The notes below the pieces were generated by a model. It was not told where the DNA came from. It was given only the letters and a program-made list of their open reading frames with translations, and did no database searches. A stretch of 64,000 bases of DNA from Parasutterella secunda (GTDB taxonomy: Bacteria; Pseudomonadota; Gammaproteobacteria; Burkholderiales; Burkholderiaceae_F), in the NCBI RefSeq assembly GCF_023336895.1, contig NZ_JAMBLT010000007.1, positions 1-64,000 of the forward strand, read 5' to 3'. Below are positions 1-12,436 of this stretch, one piece after another. A program made the translations under genes and the position numbers. Numbering within the stretch: position 1 is the stretch's first letter; every line of letters begins with the position of its first letter.

Positions 1-566
1 TCCCATTGAGAAGAGATTCTCAATGGGAGCGGGTAAAAGAGCTTGCACTTGGTCAAAAGAAACCTTCCCTCTTCAGAGGGGAGTTGTTTAGCAATGTCTT
101 TTTCTTTATCCTTCAAGTAGCCGTTGATCACAAAAATATTTTTCAAAAAGCGTTGCGTCAGTTGCCGATTTGTTTTGTGTTCGGGATGATTTTTGATGTG
201 GCTTTATGGATTAGCGCTCATGTTGTTCCGCAAAACTATATTAAGCAAGTTTTAATGGCTTTTGCGGGCAGTGCCTTAACCGGCCTTGGTATCGCATCCA
301 TGGTGTTTGCCCGTTTGGCCATTTTGCCGCCGGAAGGATTTGTGTTGGCTGTTATGAATCGATGGGGTGGCTCTTTTGGAACACTTCGCATGACGGTTGA
401 TTTATTTTTGCTCGCAAGCGCGGCCATTCTCTCGCTTTTGGTTTTTGGAACCATTTTGGGTATTCGCGAAGGGACTTTGATTACTGCGGTTTGTTCCGGT
501 CCGATCGCCAAACAGTTTCTGAAAGTCTGGGGAAGACTTTTTCCGAAGCATCGTCCGATTGACTAA
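1..566 (+). CDS. YczE/YitT-like integral membrane protein, 5' end missing
   Basis: The reading frame is open to the left edge of the window, so the N-terminus is missing; the TTG at position 6 is unlikely to be the true start. The visible 186 residues contain about four hydrophobic segments with short loops, including a G-rich stretch (FAGSALTGLGIASMVFARL) and a C-terminal basic tail. The pattern of small residues in the membrane segments, followed by a conserved 'LPPEGFVLA' loop, resembles the YczE/YyaS/YitT family of bacterial membrane proteins, whose transported substrate is not established. Family assignment is by eye. Nothing next to it clarifies the role; zipA follows after a gap of about 130 bases. 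Confidence 0.6.
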   Translation, partial: PLRRDSQWERVKELALGQKKPSLFRGELFSNVFFFILQVAVDHKNIFQKALRQLPICFVFGMIFDVALWISAHVVPQNYIKQVLMAFAGSALTGLGIASMVFARLAILPPEGFVLAVMNRWGGSFGTLRMTVDLFLLASAAILSLLVFGTILGIREGTLITAVCSGPIAKQFLKVWGRLFPKHRPID

Positions 567-697
567 AAAATTTATTCGCATTAAAGCTGAAAAGAACAGG
601 TACCTTGTTCTAAAATAACAGACTGTATTGACAGATTTTTCCGAAGAGTTTTTTTCGGGAACGCTTTCGCGCGAGCGTTGCGCTTTTGAGGTTTTTT

Positions 698-4155
<3,458 letters not shown>

Positions 4156-4157
4156 TC

Positions 4158-4889
4158 ATGTTAGGTTTGATCGTTGGTAGCGGTTTTGAACATTTCGAAC
4201 TCGTTGATGTCAAAACAAAGACTGTCGAGACACCGTTTGGTGAAGTCGAATTAGACGTTGGTCTGATGGAAAACAAAGAAGTTGCTCTTTTGCATCGTCA
4301 TGGGAAAGACCACCATTTGGCTCCGCACCAAATTCCATATCGCGCTCAAATGTGGGCTTTGAAGGAACTCGGTGTAAAGACGGTTGTTGCCGTGGGATCG
4401 GTTGGTGGAATGGCGGCGGAAAATGCCCCCGGGCACTTTACGGTTCCTGATCAGATTGTTGATTACACCTTTGGTCGGGAAAGCTCGTATTGGGGTGAAG
4501 CCGGTATGCCGATGACGCATATTGATTTCACCAATCCGTTTGATGAATCCGTGCGTCAGGCTATTTTGGGTGCGGCCCAAAGTGCCAAGATCTTTGTTCA
4601 CAATCGTGGAACTTATGCTTGCACGCAGGGCCCGCGCCTTGAAACAGCGGCAGAAGTCAGACGGATGATCATGGACGGCTGCGACATGGTTGGGATGACG
4701 GCGATGCCTGAAGCCGCCTTGGCCAGAGAGCTTGGGCTTCGTTACGCGATGGTTTGCTTTAGTGTCAATTGGGCGGCCGGTTTGGTTGAAGGGGCTTTGG
4801 ATTTTGAAGCTATTAAGGCCAATATGAATCACTCTGTGAAGTCACTTGTGAATTTGCTCGGCGTCTTGGTTTCAGCCAATAATTTCTGA
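4158..4889 (+). CDS. S-methyl-5'-thioinosine / methylthioadenosine-type purine phosphorylase
   Basis: A 243-residue member of the PNP/MTAP phosphorylase family, which cleaves purine nucleosides with phosphate. Visible motifs are the N-terminal phosphate loop (here GLIVGSG, where relatives often have GGTG), HRHGKDH in the first third, GSVGG, TQGPRLET, and the substrate region GMTAMPEAALARELG. Together they match the methylthioadenosine phosphorylase group. The short length and lack of a C-terminal extension fit bacterial S-methyl-5'-thioinosine phosphorylase, which acts in methylthioadenosine salvage. Substrate preference (methylthioinosine, methylthioadenosine or guanosine) cannot be settled from sequence. 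It starts three bases after ligA and is probably co-transcribed. Confidence 0.85.
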   Translation: MLGLIVGSGFEHFELVDVKTKTVETPFGEVELDVGLMENKEVALLHRHGKDHHLAPHQIPYRAQMWALKELGVKTVVAVGSVGGMAAENAPGHFTVPDQIVDYTFGRESSYWGEAGMPMTHIDFTNPFDESVRQAILGAAQSAKIFVHNRGTYACTQGPRLETAAEVRRMIMDGCDMVGMTAMPEAALARELGLRYAMVCFSVNWAAGLVEGALDFEAIKANMNHSVKSLVNLLGVLVSANNF

Positions 4890-4898
4890 GAGGCGAAA

Positions 4899-5318
4899 AT
4901 GAAATTAAGAAATTTTTCTATGGCTTTAATTTTAGGTCTCGGTGTTTCCTGCGCTTGGGCCGGAAGTATTTCCGCTTCAATGGTTCCGGCCGAAGTGAAA
5001 ACCGCATTTGCCCAACAGTATCCTTCAGCACAAGTTATGGAATGGGATTTTGAGGACGATGAGAATGCCTATGAGGTTGAAGCCAGATTGGGACAAGCGG
5101 AAATCAAAGCGCTTTATCGGGAAAACGGGCAATTGATTTCTTCCAAGGAGGATGTCTCAGCCGATAAAATCCCGGCTCCTGTTTTAAAACAAATCCACGA
5201 AAAGTGGGCTAGAGCTGAAGTTTTAGGGGCTAACAAAATTACCACTCCCAAAGGTGTTGTCTGGGATGTGGGATTGAAATTCAGAAATCGTTATCACAAC
5301 GTGGAAATACACGAATAA
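4899..5318 (+). CDS. PepSY-like periplasmic protein
   Basis: A 139-residue secreted protein. A signal peptide is visible (MKLRNFSMALILGLGVSCAWA, cleavage near residue 22). The mature part contains a repeated pattern of the type V...F...YP.A....W....YEVE, followed by 'LYRENGQLISSKED', typical of PepSY-like (DUF2874, BLIP-like fold) periplasmic proteins. Their function is mostly unknown; they are thought to bind proteins or peptides in the envelope. It follows the phosphorylase by nine bases with a purine-rich ribosome site (GAGAGGCG) and ends at a strong terminator, so it is the last gene of the ligA transcription unit. Confidence 0.75.
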   Translation: MKLRNFSMALILGLGVSCAWAGSISASMVPAEVKTAFAQQYPSAQVMEWDFEDDENAYEVEARLGQAEIKALYRENGQLISSKEDVSADKIPAPVLKQIHEKWARAEVLGANKITTPKGVVWDVGLKFRNRYHNVEIHE

Positions 5319-5327
5319 GTCTGAATT

Positions 5328-5357
5328 GAGGCTGGAAGTTTTCTCCAGCCTCTTTAC
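5328..5357 (+). terminator. Rho-independent terminator after the ligA unit
   Basis: A 9-bp stem, GAGGCTGGA (5328-5336) with TCCAGCCTC (5344-5352), is followed by TTTACT. It lies between the convergent PepSY-like gene and glnD, and the T-rich tail favours the plus strand. Confidence 0.8.
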
Positions 5358-7907
5358 TCATAACTCGGGTGTCAGCACCTCCAATAAATCCTTTTCAATG
5401 GCAACCGTGGTAGGGATATCCTTGAGCGCTTCGCCATCAATCAAAAAGACGTCCTCCACACGTTCGCCCATCGTCATAATTTTCGCAGTTTGAAGATTAA
5501 CATGATATTTATTTAATATTGTTGCAATATCAAATAACAATCCGATTCGGTCCATGCAAGTGATAGAGAGCAGATAATTTTTACCCGATTCATCGGCCTC
5601 GATATTAACGAGAGGCTGAAGCGGAAAATGGCGCGAGCGGCGGGAAAGTTTTCCGGGTTTTGTTTTTGGCAGCTCACGAGGATTCGACAACCATTCGGTG
5701 AGTTCGTCGGCTAATTTTTCATTGAGTTCGCCGATGTCTCTGCCTCCGTTATCGCTGACGACAAACGTATTAAAGGCTTTATGATCCAGTGTTGTGTAAA
5801 TTCTTGCATCCAAAACCGAGAAACGTTTCTTTTGCAAGAATCCCAAAATACTGGCAAAAAGGCCGGTTCGGTCAGGGGTGTAGACAAGAATTTCGATACC
5901 GGCGTTTTGAGGCAGTATGCGCGTGGCCACGAAAGGCTCATCAGTCGGAAACACTTTGGCTAACGAAATGGTTTGCCAGGCAATGCCTTCGGCAGTATGC
6001 CGGAGGTAGTACTGAAGCGTGAGCGTTTTCCAGATGGCTTCGATTTTCTTTGGCGTCACCCCAGCCTTAACGATCATTTCACCGGCTTCTTTTTGTCTTT
6101 GAAGCAAAAGCGATTCTCTGTCCGGGGCACCGCCTTGGCGGACAAGCGGTAAGGTTTGCCAATAGAGGTCTTGAAGCAGTTGGCTCTTCCATTGTGTCCA
6201 GACTTTGGGGCCGGTGGCGCGAATATCGCAGACGGTGAGCAGAAACAGTCCGTTTAAACGATCTTCTGTTTGGACAATTTGAGCAAAGCGCTTAATAACA
6301 TCCGGGTCAGAGAGATCTTGCTTTTGAGCAACAAGACTCATTGTTAAGTGTTCACGAACAAGAAAAACCAAATAATCCGTGGTTTCTTGATCAATACTGA
6401 AACGATCGCAAAAGGCTTGGAGAATTTTCGCCCCGGCCTTTTCGTGATGCCCTCCCAACCCTTTGCCGATATCGTGGAAAAGAGCGGCTAAAACCAAACG
6501 CCAATTGTCTTTCATGCCTTGCATTAAACGTGTGCAAATGGGGTACTCGTGAGCGTATTCGCTTCGGGTAAAGTAGCGGATATTTCGCACAACACGCATG
6601 GTGTGTTGATCAACCGTGTAGGTATGAAAGAGGTCATGCTGCATTTGACCGACGATGTGCTGAAATTCCGGTAAAAACAGTCCTAATATGCCCCATTGAT
6701 TAAGATCCTGCAGCGCATGACTGACGCCATGAGGCATTTTAAGAATCTGCATAAACATGGCCTTATTGGCAGGATCATCCCGGAATCGTTCATCAATTAA
6801 TTCACGAGCGCTCATTAATTCTCGTAAAAGTGAAACGCTCAAGCGTTTGAGCGGCGCGGAACTCTCCAGTAGGTAAAAGGCTCTGAGAATGGCATTGGGA
6901 TCATCTCTGAAAGCGCCCTCGTGAGTGATGTCCAGAGTATAGCCTCGTGCGATAAAGGTTCTGTCAATGACCGTTTCTTGAACATAGCCTTCGTCATAGA
7001 ACTTGTCCTCAAACATCTGCATGAAGATGTCAGTTAATTGACGAACCGATTTAGCGGTCAAATAGTAGCGTTTCATCAATGCTTCGCTTGCAAGCTGATG
7101 TTCGGTGTCTTTATAGCCAGCTGCTTGAGCCAGTGCCGTTTGCAAATCGAAAATCAATCTGTCTTCATGGCGCCCGGCAATTAAATGAAGGTAAATTCGG
7201 AACGATTTGAGCGCGTGATGGACTTCTTTTAATTTATCGGCCTCTTGATTTGAAATAGTGCCCGCGGCAAGCATTTCTTCGGGCGTTGCGCCCATGCCGG
7301 CGGCGTGCGAACACCAAAAAAGCATATGCAGATCGCGCAGTCCGCCCGGGCTTTCCTTGACGTTGGGTTCAAGTGAGTAGGGGGTGTCTTCATGCTTTTG
7401 ATGGCGTTGGCGCAATTCAAGCGCTTTAGCTCTGAAAAAGCCCGCCGCATCCATTTGACTGAAAAATTCTTTCTGTAGCCGCGCAAATAAAAGAAGATCG
7501 CCTTCTATCAGGCGGGCCTCCAAAAGAGCGGTTTGCACAGTGATATCTTTAGCGCTTTCCTCAAGAGCACTTTCAATGGTTCGGACACTGCTGCCGACCG
7601 TAAGTCCCATATCCCAAAGCTTCATCAGAAAACGCTCGATTTTCTCGGCCGTTTCTTGATCGGGATTTTGTTCCAGCAAAACCATGACATCCAGATCGGA
7701 ATAGGGAAAGAGCTCCCGCCGACCGTACCCGCCCAAGGCAACCAGAGCAACGCGGCCAAAAATGCCTTCTGATTGTGCGAGTTGTTTAATGCACTCGTCG
7801 GCAGCGGCCGTGTGTCCTCTTAGATAGTTGCTGACCCGGCCATCTTGTAAAAAACGCTGACCTAATTGAGCAGAGAGGTTTTTAAAGTTTTCAATGCAAT
7901 TTGTCAT
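5358..7907 (-). CDS. glnD: Bifunctional PII uridylyltransferase / uridylyl-removing enzyme GlnD
   Basis: GlnD senses glutamine and controls nitrogen metabolism by adding UMP to PII proteins (GlnB/GlnK) or removing it. The 849-residue protein has full family length. The nucleotidyltransferase motif GGYGRRELFPYSDLDV is at about residues 59-74, with the two catalytic aspartates. The HD hydrolase motif LFHDIGKG is near residue 476. Two C-terminal ACT domains for glutamine sensing begin near residues 667 (YTPDRTGLFASILGF) and 774 (CMDRIGLLFDIATIL). In many proteobacteria glnD directly follows map; here a fabF gene in the opposite direction separates them. Confidence 0.97.
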   Translation of the reverse strand: MTNCIENFKNLSAQLGQRFLQDGRVSNYLRGHTAAADECIKQLAQSEGIFGRVALVALGGYGRRELFPYSDLDVMVLLEQNPDQETAEKIERFLMKLWDMGLTVGSSVRTIESALEESAKDITVQTALLEARLIEGDLLLFARLQKEFFSQMDAAGFFRAKALELRQRHQKHEDTPYSLEPNVKESPGGLRDLHMLFWCSHAAGMGATPEEMLAAGTISNQEADKLKEVHHALKSFRIYLHLIAGRHEDRLIFDLQTALAQAAGYKDTEHQLASEALMKRYYLTAKSVRQLTDIFMQMFEDKFYDEGYVQETVIDRTFIARGYTLDITHEGAFRDDPNAILRAFYLLESSAPLKRLSVSLLRELMSARELIDERFRDDPANKAMFMQILKMPHGVSHALQDLNQWGILGLFLPEFQHIVGQMQHDLFHTYTVDQHTMRVVRNIRYFTRSEYAHEYPICTRLMQGMKDNWRLVLAALFHDIGKGLGGHHEKAGAKILQAFCDRFSIDQETTDYLVFLVREHLTMSLVAQKQDLSDPDVIKRFAQIVQTEDRLNGLFLLTVCDIRATGPKVWTQWKSQLLQDLYWQTLPLVRQGGAPDRESLLLQRQKEAGEMIVKAGVTPKKIEAIWKTLTLQYYLRHTAEGIAWQTISLAKVFPTDEPFVATRILPQNAGIEILVYTPDRTGLFASILGFLQKKRFSVLDARIYTTLDHKAFNTFVVSDNGGRDIGELNEKLADELTEWLSNPRELPKTKPGKLSRRSRHFPLQPLVNIEADESGKNYLLSITCMDRIGLLFDIATILNKYHVNLQTAKIMTMGERVEDVFLIDGEALKDIPTTVAIEKDLLEVLTPEL

Positions 7908-8066
7908 GAGGGTGCCTGAAATAGACTTTTATCCTTGAAGTTTAGCCAAAATAGGTGATCCCCAACAGACTTTTGTTTTGTTACCATCAATGCGATTTAG
8001 GTTCGTTGGCTGTATCGGAGGCCGACGATCGCTTGTGTATTTAATTTTTATGATGGGAAATGTTTT

Positions 8067-9296
8067 ATGCGTCGGGTTGTTGTAACAGGATTGGGGGCAG
8101 TGTGCCCAATCGGCAATGATGTCCAAACAATTTGGGAAAACGCTCTTAAGGGGACAAGCGGCGTTGGGCCGGTGACTCGTTTCGATGCCTCTCAGTTTGG
8201 CTGCCAAATTGCTGCAGAAGTAAAAGATTTTGATGTCTCTCCCTATATGCCTATCAAGGAAGCCAGACGTTTTGACCGTTTCATTCATTTTGGGATTGCG
8301 GCGGCTTTTCAAGCCATTCGTGACAGCGGTTTGGATTGTGAACATGAAAATCTTCGCCGTATAGGTTGTGCGGTCGGATCCGGCATCGGCGGCATTCCGA
8401 TGATTACCGACAATCACAAGACGCTTTTGGATCGCGGTCCTCGCCGAGTCTCTCCCTTCTTGATTCCCGGCTGCATCATTAACATGGTGTCCGGACAGCT
8501 TGCCATCATGACTGGCTTTAAAGGTCCGAACATGGCTCATGTGAGCGCTTGTTCGACGGGTTTACACAGTATCGGCGAAGCCGCGTGGATGATTAAGCGC
8601 GGCGATGCCGACGTGATGATTGCGGGCGGCACCGATGCTCCGATTTGCGCCTTGTCGATGGCCGGTTTCGACAGCATGCATGCCATGTCTCGCCGCAATG
8701 ATGATCCCGCTCACGCTTCCCGTCCTTTTGATAAAGACCGTGATGGTTTTGTTTTCGGCGAAGGCGCGGGCGTCTTGGTTCTTGAAGACTATGACCATGC
8801 CGTGGCTCGCGGCGCGAAGATTTATGCTGAATTGGTGGGCTACGGCTTGACCGCCGATGCGCATCACATCACCACGCCCAATACCGAAGGTCCTTCCTAT
8901 TGCATGCAAATGGCCATTAATCAGGCCGGTATTCGTCCTGAGGATATTGATTATTTGAATGCTCACGGTACTTCAACGGTTTTGGGTGACGCTAACGAAA
9001 CAAAAGCCGTTAAAGAAGTATTTGGTGAACACGCTAAAGAACTTGTGATCAGCTCTTCGAAATCAATGATCGGTCACCTTTTTGGCGGAGCGGGCGGCAT
9101 GGAATCGGTTTTAACGGTTTTGGCACTGCACAATCAAGTTATTCCGCCGACTATTAACCTTGAAAATCCGGATCCTGAATGTGATTTAGATTACTGCGCT
9201 AATGAGGCTCGTGAAAAGACAATTCGTTACGCCATGAAGAATTCATTTGGCTTTGGCGGCACAAACGGAAGTCTTATCTTTAAGAAATTGGATTAA
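8067..9296 (+). CDS. fabF: Beta-ketoacyl-ACP synthase II FabF
   Basis: FabF condenses malonyl-ACP with acyl-ACP in type II fatty acid elongation. At 409 residues it has normal family length. The catalytic cysteine is in the SACSTGL motif (about residue 162), and the histidines are in NAHGTSTVLGD (about 301) and MIGHLFGGAGG (about 337). The C-terminal SFGFGGTNGSLIF signature is present. It is not linked to acpP or fabG, where fabF usually sits, but lies alone between glnD and map, transcribed toward map. Two further ketosynthases in this window belong to the aryl-polyene operon and are distinct; this copy looks like the housekeeping enzyme. Confidence 0.94.
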   Translation: MRRVVVTGLGAVCPIGNDVQTIWENALKGTSGVGPVTRFDASQFGCQIAAEVKDFDVSPYMPIKEARRFDRFIHFGIAAAFQAIRDSGLDCEHENLRRIGCAVGSGIGGIPMITDNHKTLLDRGPRRVSPFLIPGCIINMVSGQLAIMTGFKGPNMAHVSACSTGLHSIGEAAWMIKRGDADVMIAGGTDAPICALSMAGFDSMHAMSRRNDDPAHASRPFDKDRDGFVFGEGAGVLVLEDYDHAVARGAKIYAELVGYGLTADAHHITTPNTEGPSYCMQMAINQAGIRPEDIDYLNAHGTSTVLGDANETKAVKEVFGEHAKELVISSSKSMIGHLFGGAGGMESVLTVLALHNQVIPPTINLENPDPECDLDYCANEAREKTIRYAMKNSFGFGGTNGSLIFKKLD

Positions 9297-9317
9297 GCAA
9301 AAAGGAGTCACCCCCCA

Positions 9318-9359
9318 AACAAATCGGCCGCTCGGATTATTTCGGGCGGCCGGTTTGTT
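9318..9359. terminator. Bidirectional terminator between fabF and map
   Basis: A 17-bp stem with only G-T wobbles pairs 9318-9334 with 9343-9359 around an eight-base loop. It is flanked by A-rich and T-rich arms (AACAAAT / GTTTGTT), so it can act in both directions, ending the convergent fabF and map transcripts. Confidence 0.85.
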
Positions 9360-9365
9360 ATACGA

Positions 9366-10169
9366 TTAGCGCTTAATGTAGTCGGGGATCGGAGGATATC
9401 CATCGGAAAGGGTGAGTACTTCGTACCCCGTTTCCGTGACTAATACCGTGTGCTCCCACTGAGCGGAAAGACTGCGGTCAGCCGTCACCACGGTCCAGCC
9501 GTCATTGAGTTCGGAGATTTGGCGGCGACCGGCGTTGAGCATTGGTTCGACCGTGAAAATCATGCCCGGTTTCATAATGACACGGTTGTCCTGAGTGTTG
9601 TAGTGGCAAACAAAGGGGTCTTCGTGGAAGTTGCGTCCCACACCGTGACCACCGTATTCATGAACAACAGACAAGCCTTCGGCGCGAGCCACTTTTTCAC
9701 AGGCAATGCCGACATCGTTTAAAGGACGCCCCGGAGCAATCGCTGCGATTCCTCGCCACATACACTCATAAGTGGCTTCAACCAGGTGGCGTGCAGAGAC
9801 GGAAATTTTATTGCCCACCATAAACATGCGGCTCGTATCACCGTAAAAGCCGTCCAGAATAACGGTTACGTCAATATTGACAATGTCGCCCTTTTTCAGT
9901 GTTTTTTCTGAGGGAATACCGTGACAGACAACATGGTTGACGGAAATGCAGGTCGAACCCGGGTAGGGTGTGAAGCCTTTGGGGGCGTACCCTAAGCAGG
10001 CCGACTTTGCACCGTGAGCGAGCATGAAGTCGTTCATGCGTTGATCAAGGTCGATTGTCTTTGCACCGGGGACGACAAATGGTTCAATAAAATCAAGAAC
10101 TTCGCTGGCTAATCGGCAGGCCTTGCGCATGCCTTCGATTTCCTCAGCGGTTTTAATGACAATAGCCAT
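9366..10169 (-). CDS. map: Type I methionine aminopeptidase Map
   Basis: Map removes the initiator methionine from nascent proteins. At 267 residues it is a minimal type I enzyme. The five metal ligands are recognisable: the two aspartates in DVTVILDGFYGDTSRMF, the histidine in HEYGGHGVG, the glutamate in FTVEPMLN, and the glutamate in QWEHTVLVTE. The frame is open upstream to 10235, but the ATG at 10169 gives the conserved N-terminus MAIVIKTAEEIEGMR and is the better start. It is divergent from rpsB, the arrangement seen in many proteobacteria. Confidence 0.96.
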   Translation of the reverse strand: MAIVIKTAEEIEGMRKACRLASEVLDFIEPFVVPGAKTIDLDQRMNDFMLAHGAKSACLGYAPKGFTPYPGSTCISVNHVVCHGIPSEKTLKKGDIVNIDVTVILDGFYGDTSRMFMVGNKISVSARHLVEATYECMWRGIAAIAPGRPLNDVGIACEKVARAEGLSVVHEYGGHGVGRNFHEDPFVCHYNTQDNRVIMKPGMIFTVEPMLNAGRRQISELNDGWTVVTADRSLSAQWEHTVLVTETGYEVLTLSDGYPPIPDYIKR

Positions 10170-10209
10170 GGTGAATCTTTTCTTACTTATTAAAAATATT
10201 GAGAATTTT

Positions 10210-10240
10210 TTGCTTTTTTCAAGCCGATTTCGCATATAAT
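10210..10240 (+). promoter_or_regulatory. Probable sigma-70 promoter for rpsB
   Basis: A perfect TATAAT at 10235-10240 is preceded by TTGCTT at 10210-10215, with a long 19-base spacer. It is the best promoter-like site in the map-rpsB gap and implies an untranslated leader of about 210 bases. The start point (about 10247) is inferred. Confidence 0.6.
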
Positions 10241-10251
10241 AGCGAGCTGTG

Positions 10252-10325
10252 CGAAAAAAGCTAATTTTTTTCGTGTCGAGAAGCGGTTTTTTGGCTTTCC
10301 GTCCGCTTGCTCGGCTTTTTTATTT
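10252..10325 (+). promoter_or_regulatory. rpsB leader with attenuator-like hairpins
   Basis: Two hairpins lie in the rpsB leader. The first pairs CGAAAAAA (from 10252) with a T-rich arm ending in TTCG near 10273. The second pairs CGAG-AAGCGG (10277-10286) with CCGCTT-G-CTCG (10303-10313), one G bulged, followed by GCTTTTTTATTTT; this looks like an intrinsic terminator inside the leader. Farther down, CAACGCG (10345-10351) can pair with CGCGTTG (10420-10426). S2 is known to autoregulate rpsB through its leader in enterobacteria; whether this leader does the same is inference. Confidence 0.5.
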
Positions 10326-10458
10326 TCGGGAAGCTCTAATAGCGCAACGCGTCATCTAACGGTTGTTTTGCCATTTGGCCGCAATTGTCTGAACAGATGA
10401 TCGGTCCGCAAAATAGCGGCGCGTTGTCAGAATGAAACCTTAGAAGGAAAAAATTATC

Positions 10459-11199
10459 ATGGTTAGCATGCGCGAAATGCTCGAAGCCGGTTGCCACTTC
10501 GGTCACCAAACTCGCTTCTGGAATCCGAAGATGGGTCAATACATTTTCGGCGCCCGCAACAAGATTCACATCATCAACCTCGAAAAGACGGTTGTGAAGT
10601 TTGAAGAAGCCCTTAAGTTCGCTCGCGAACTCTCTGCCAAGGGCGGTAAGGTCCTGTTCGTTGACACCAAGCGCGGCGGTCGTGACACGATCGTTGCCGA
10701 AGCTCAACGCGCCGGTTGCTGCTATGTTGATCAACGCTGGCTGGGCGGCACGCTCACCAACTTCAAGACCGTGAAGCTCACGATCAAGCGTTTGAAGGAC
10801 ATGGAAGAAACCATCGCCAACGGCGGCTTGGAAAAGATGACCAAGAAGGAAGCTCTCGACTTCACCCGTGAAGTTGAAAAATTGAACCGCTCCATCGGTG
10901 GTATCAAGGATATGACAAGCTTGCCCGATGCTTTGTTCATCGTTGACGTCGGCTATCACAAGATTGCCGTTCAAGAAGCCAACAAGTTGGGCATCCCCGT
11001 GATCGGTGTTGTGGATACGAACTGCAGCCCGCTCGGCATCGACTATGTTATCCCTGGCAACGATGATTCGGCCAAGGCCGTTTCCATCTACGCCTCCGGA
11101 ATGGCTGACGCCATTTTGTCCGGCCGTCAAGATAGCGAAGAAGGCTTGAAGGAAGTCGCCGGTGAAGAAGAATTCGTTGAAGTTGCTGAAGAAGCCTAA
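10459..11199 (+). CDS. rpsB: 30S ribosomal protein S2
   Basis: S2 is a late-binding protein of the small ribosomal subunit. The 246-residue sequence begins with the typical [22 protein letters not shown] and contains the family motifs [19 protein letters not shown] and [15 protein letters not shown]-like (here [16 protein letters not shown]). A strong ribosome site (AGAAGGAA) precedes the ATG. Codon choice is strongly biased (AAG, GAA, CGC), as expected for a highly expressed gene. tsf follows after a terminator-like hairpin. Confidence 0.98.
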   Translation: MVSMREMLEAGCHFGHQTRFWNPKMGQYIFGARNKIHIINLEKTVVKFEEALKFARELSAKGGKVLFVDTKRGGRDTIVAEAQRAGCCYVDQRWLGGTLTNFKTVKLTIKRLKDMEETIANGGLEKMTKKEALDFTREVEKLNRSIGGIKDMTSLPDALFIVDVGYHKIAVQEANKLGIPVIGVVDTNCSPLGIDYVIPGNDDSAKAVSIYASGMADAILSGRQDSEEGLKEVAGEEEFVEVAEEA

Positions 11200-11225
11200 T
11201 AAACTTCAATAGCGTTTTCTTTTTC

Positions 11226-11261
11226 GGGGCGAGGAGTTGAGTCAATGCCTCGCCCCTTTTT
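11226..11261 (+). terminator. Terminator/attenuator between rpsB and tsf
   Basis: The stem GGGGCGAGG (11226-11234) with CCTCGCCCC (11248-11256) is followed by TTTTT. It is perfect and G+C rich, so part of the rpsB transcripts probably end here and tsf is expressed by read-through, as reported for the E. coli rpsB-tsf operon. Confidence 0.85.
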
Positions 11262-11295
11262 GAAATTCACAAACCAAACTCTACTGGAGAAATAC

Positions 11296-12186
11296 ATGGC
11301 CGTTATTACTGCCGCTATGGTTAAAGAATTGCGCGTCAAGACCGACGCTCCGATGATGGAATGCAAGAAGGCCTTGACCGAAGCCGATGGTGACATGGCT
11401 CGTGCAGAAGAAATTCTTCGCGTCAAGCTTGGCAACAAGGCTAGCAAGGCTGCCGCCCGTATCGCTGCTGAAGGTGTCGTGAGCATCTACATTGCTGAAG
11501 ACGGCAAGCTCGGTTCCATTTTCGAAGTGAACTCCGAAACGGACTTCGTTGCCAAGAATCCTGAATTCCAACAAATGGCTGCTGACGCTGCTCGCTTGGT
11601 TGCTGAAAAGAACCCGGCTGACATCGCTGCTTTGGGCGCTTTGGAAGTCAACGGTCAAACGTTGGAAGCCATCCGCACGGGCTTGGTCGGTAAGATCGGT
11701 GAAAACATGACCTTCCGTCGCTTCAAGCGCATTGAAGCTCAAGGCAAGCTTCATCAATACGTGCACGGCGGCTCCAAGATCGGTGTGCTCGTTGATATGA
11801 TCGGCGGCAATGACGAAGTCGGTCACGACATCGCCATGCACATCGCCGCTTTGAAGCCGAAGGCCTTGGACGCCAACGGTGTTGATCCGGAACTCTTGGC
11901 CACTGAACGTCGCGTGGCTGTTGAAAAGGCTCGCGAAGCCGGTAAGCCTGAAGCCATGCTCGAACGCATCGCCGAAGGTACGGTTCAAAAGTATTTGAAG
12001 GAAGTCACGCTCTTGTCTCAACCGTTCGTTAAGAACGATAAGATGAGCGTTGCCGAATTGCTCAAGCAAAACGGTGCTTCCATTGCCTCCTTCGTGCTCT
12101 TCGTTGTCGGCGAAGGCATTGAAAAGAAGCAAACCGACTTTGCTGCTGAAGTGGCTGAACAAATGGCTGCTGCTCAAAAGGCCTAA
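11296..12186 (+). CDS. tsf: Translation elongation factor Ts
   Basis: EF-Ts recycles EF-Tu by catalysing GDP release. With the ATG at 11296 the protein has 296 residues and the canonical start [16 protein letters not shown]. The conserved N-terminal domain motif [11 protein letters not shown] and the core motif SETDFVAKN (contact to EF-Tu) are visible. A frame extension upstream to 11245 runs through the preceding terminator and is not coding. Codon bias is strong. It ends just before a terminator. Confidence 0.98.
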   Translation: MAVITAAMVKELRVKTDAPMMECKKALTEADGDMARAEEILRVKLGNKASKAAARIAAEGVVSIYIAEDGKLGSIFEVNSETDFVAKNPEFQQMAADAARLVAEKNPADIAALGALEVNGQTLEAIRTGLVGKIGENMTFRRFKRIEAQGKLHQYVHGGSKIGVLVDMIGGNDEVGHDIAMHIAALKPKALDANGVDPELLATERRVAVEKAREAGKPEAMLERIAEGTVQKYLKEVTLLSQPFVKNDKMSVAELLKQNGASIASFVLFVVGEGIEKKQTDFAAEVAEQMAAAQKA

Positions 12187-12213
12187 TTATTTAGGGCACT
12201 TTTGAACAAAAAT

Positions 12214-12265
12214 AAAAGACTCCCGCTTCCCTTGATTGGGGTAAATCAGTCGGGAGTCTTTTTTT
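12214..12265 (+). terminator. Rho-independent terminator after tsf
   Basis: GACTCCCG (12218-12225) pairs with CGGGAGTC (12251-12258) and is followed by a run of seven T. An A-run precedes the 5' arm. It closes the rpsB-tsf unit, so pyrH needs its own promoter in the 170 bases that follow. Confidence 0.85.
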
Positions 12266-12436
12266 GTCATTTTTTTTGAAAAGAATACCTTTTTCTTGCG
12301 TTTATTCATGCCAAGCGTAAGGCTTTTCATTAAAATGGCACTAACGCGTAGGTAACGATGCGCCTGCGGCCATGAAGTCGCAAGCGCACTTTGTTGTGCG
12401 CTTATGACTGAGCAATTATTTTCAGGAGTTCTATAA

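Noticed and set aside
7929-8540. Antisense frame overlapping the fabF start
   Set aside because: No recognisable protein, and it overlaps the conserved N-terminus of FabF.
11281-12177. Antisense reading frame of 298 codons across tsf
   Set aside because: It arises from strong codon bias in tsf; the sense frame is unmistakable EF-Ts.
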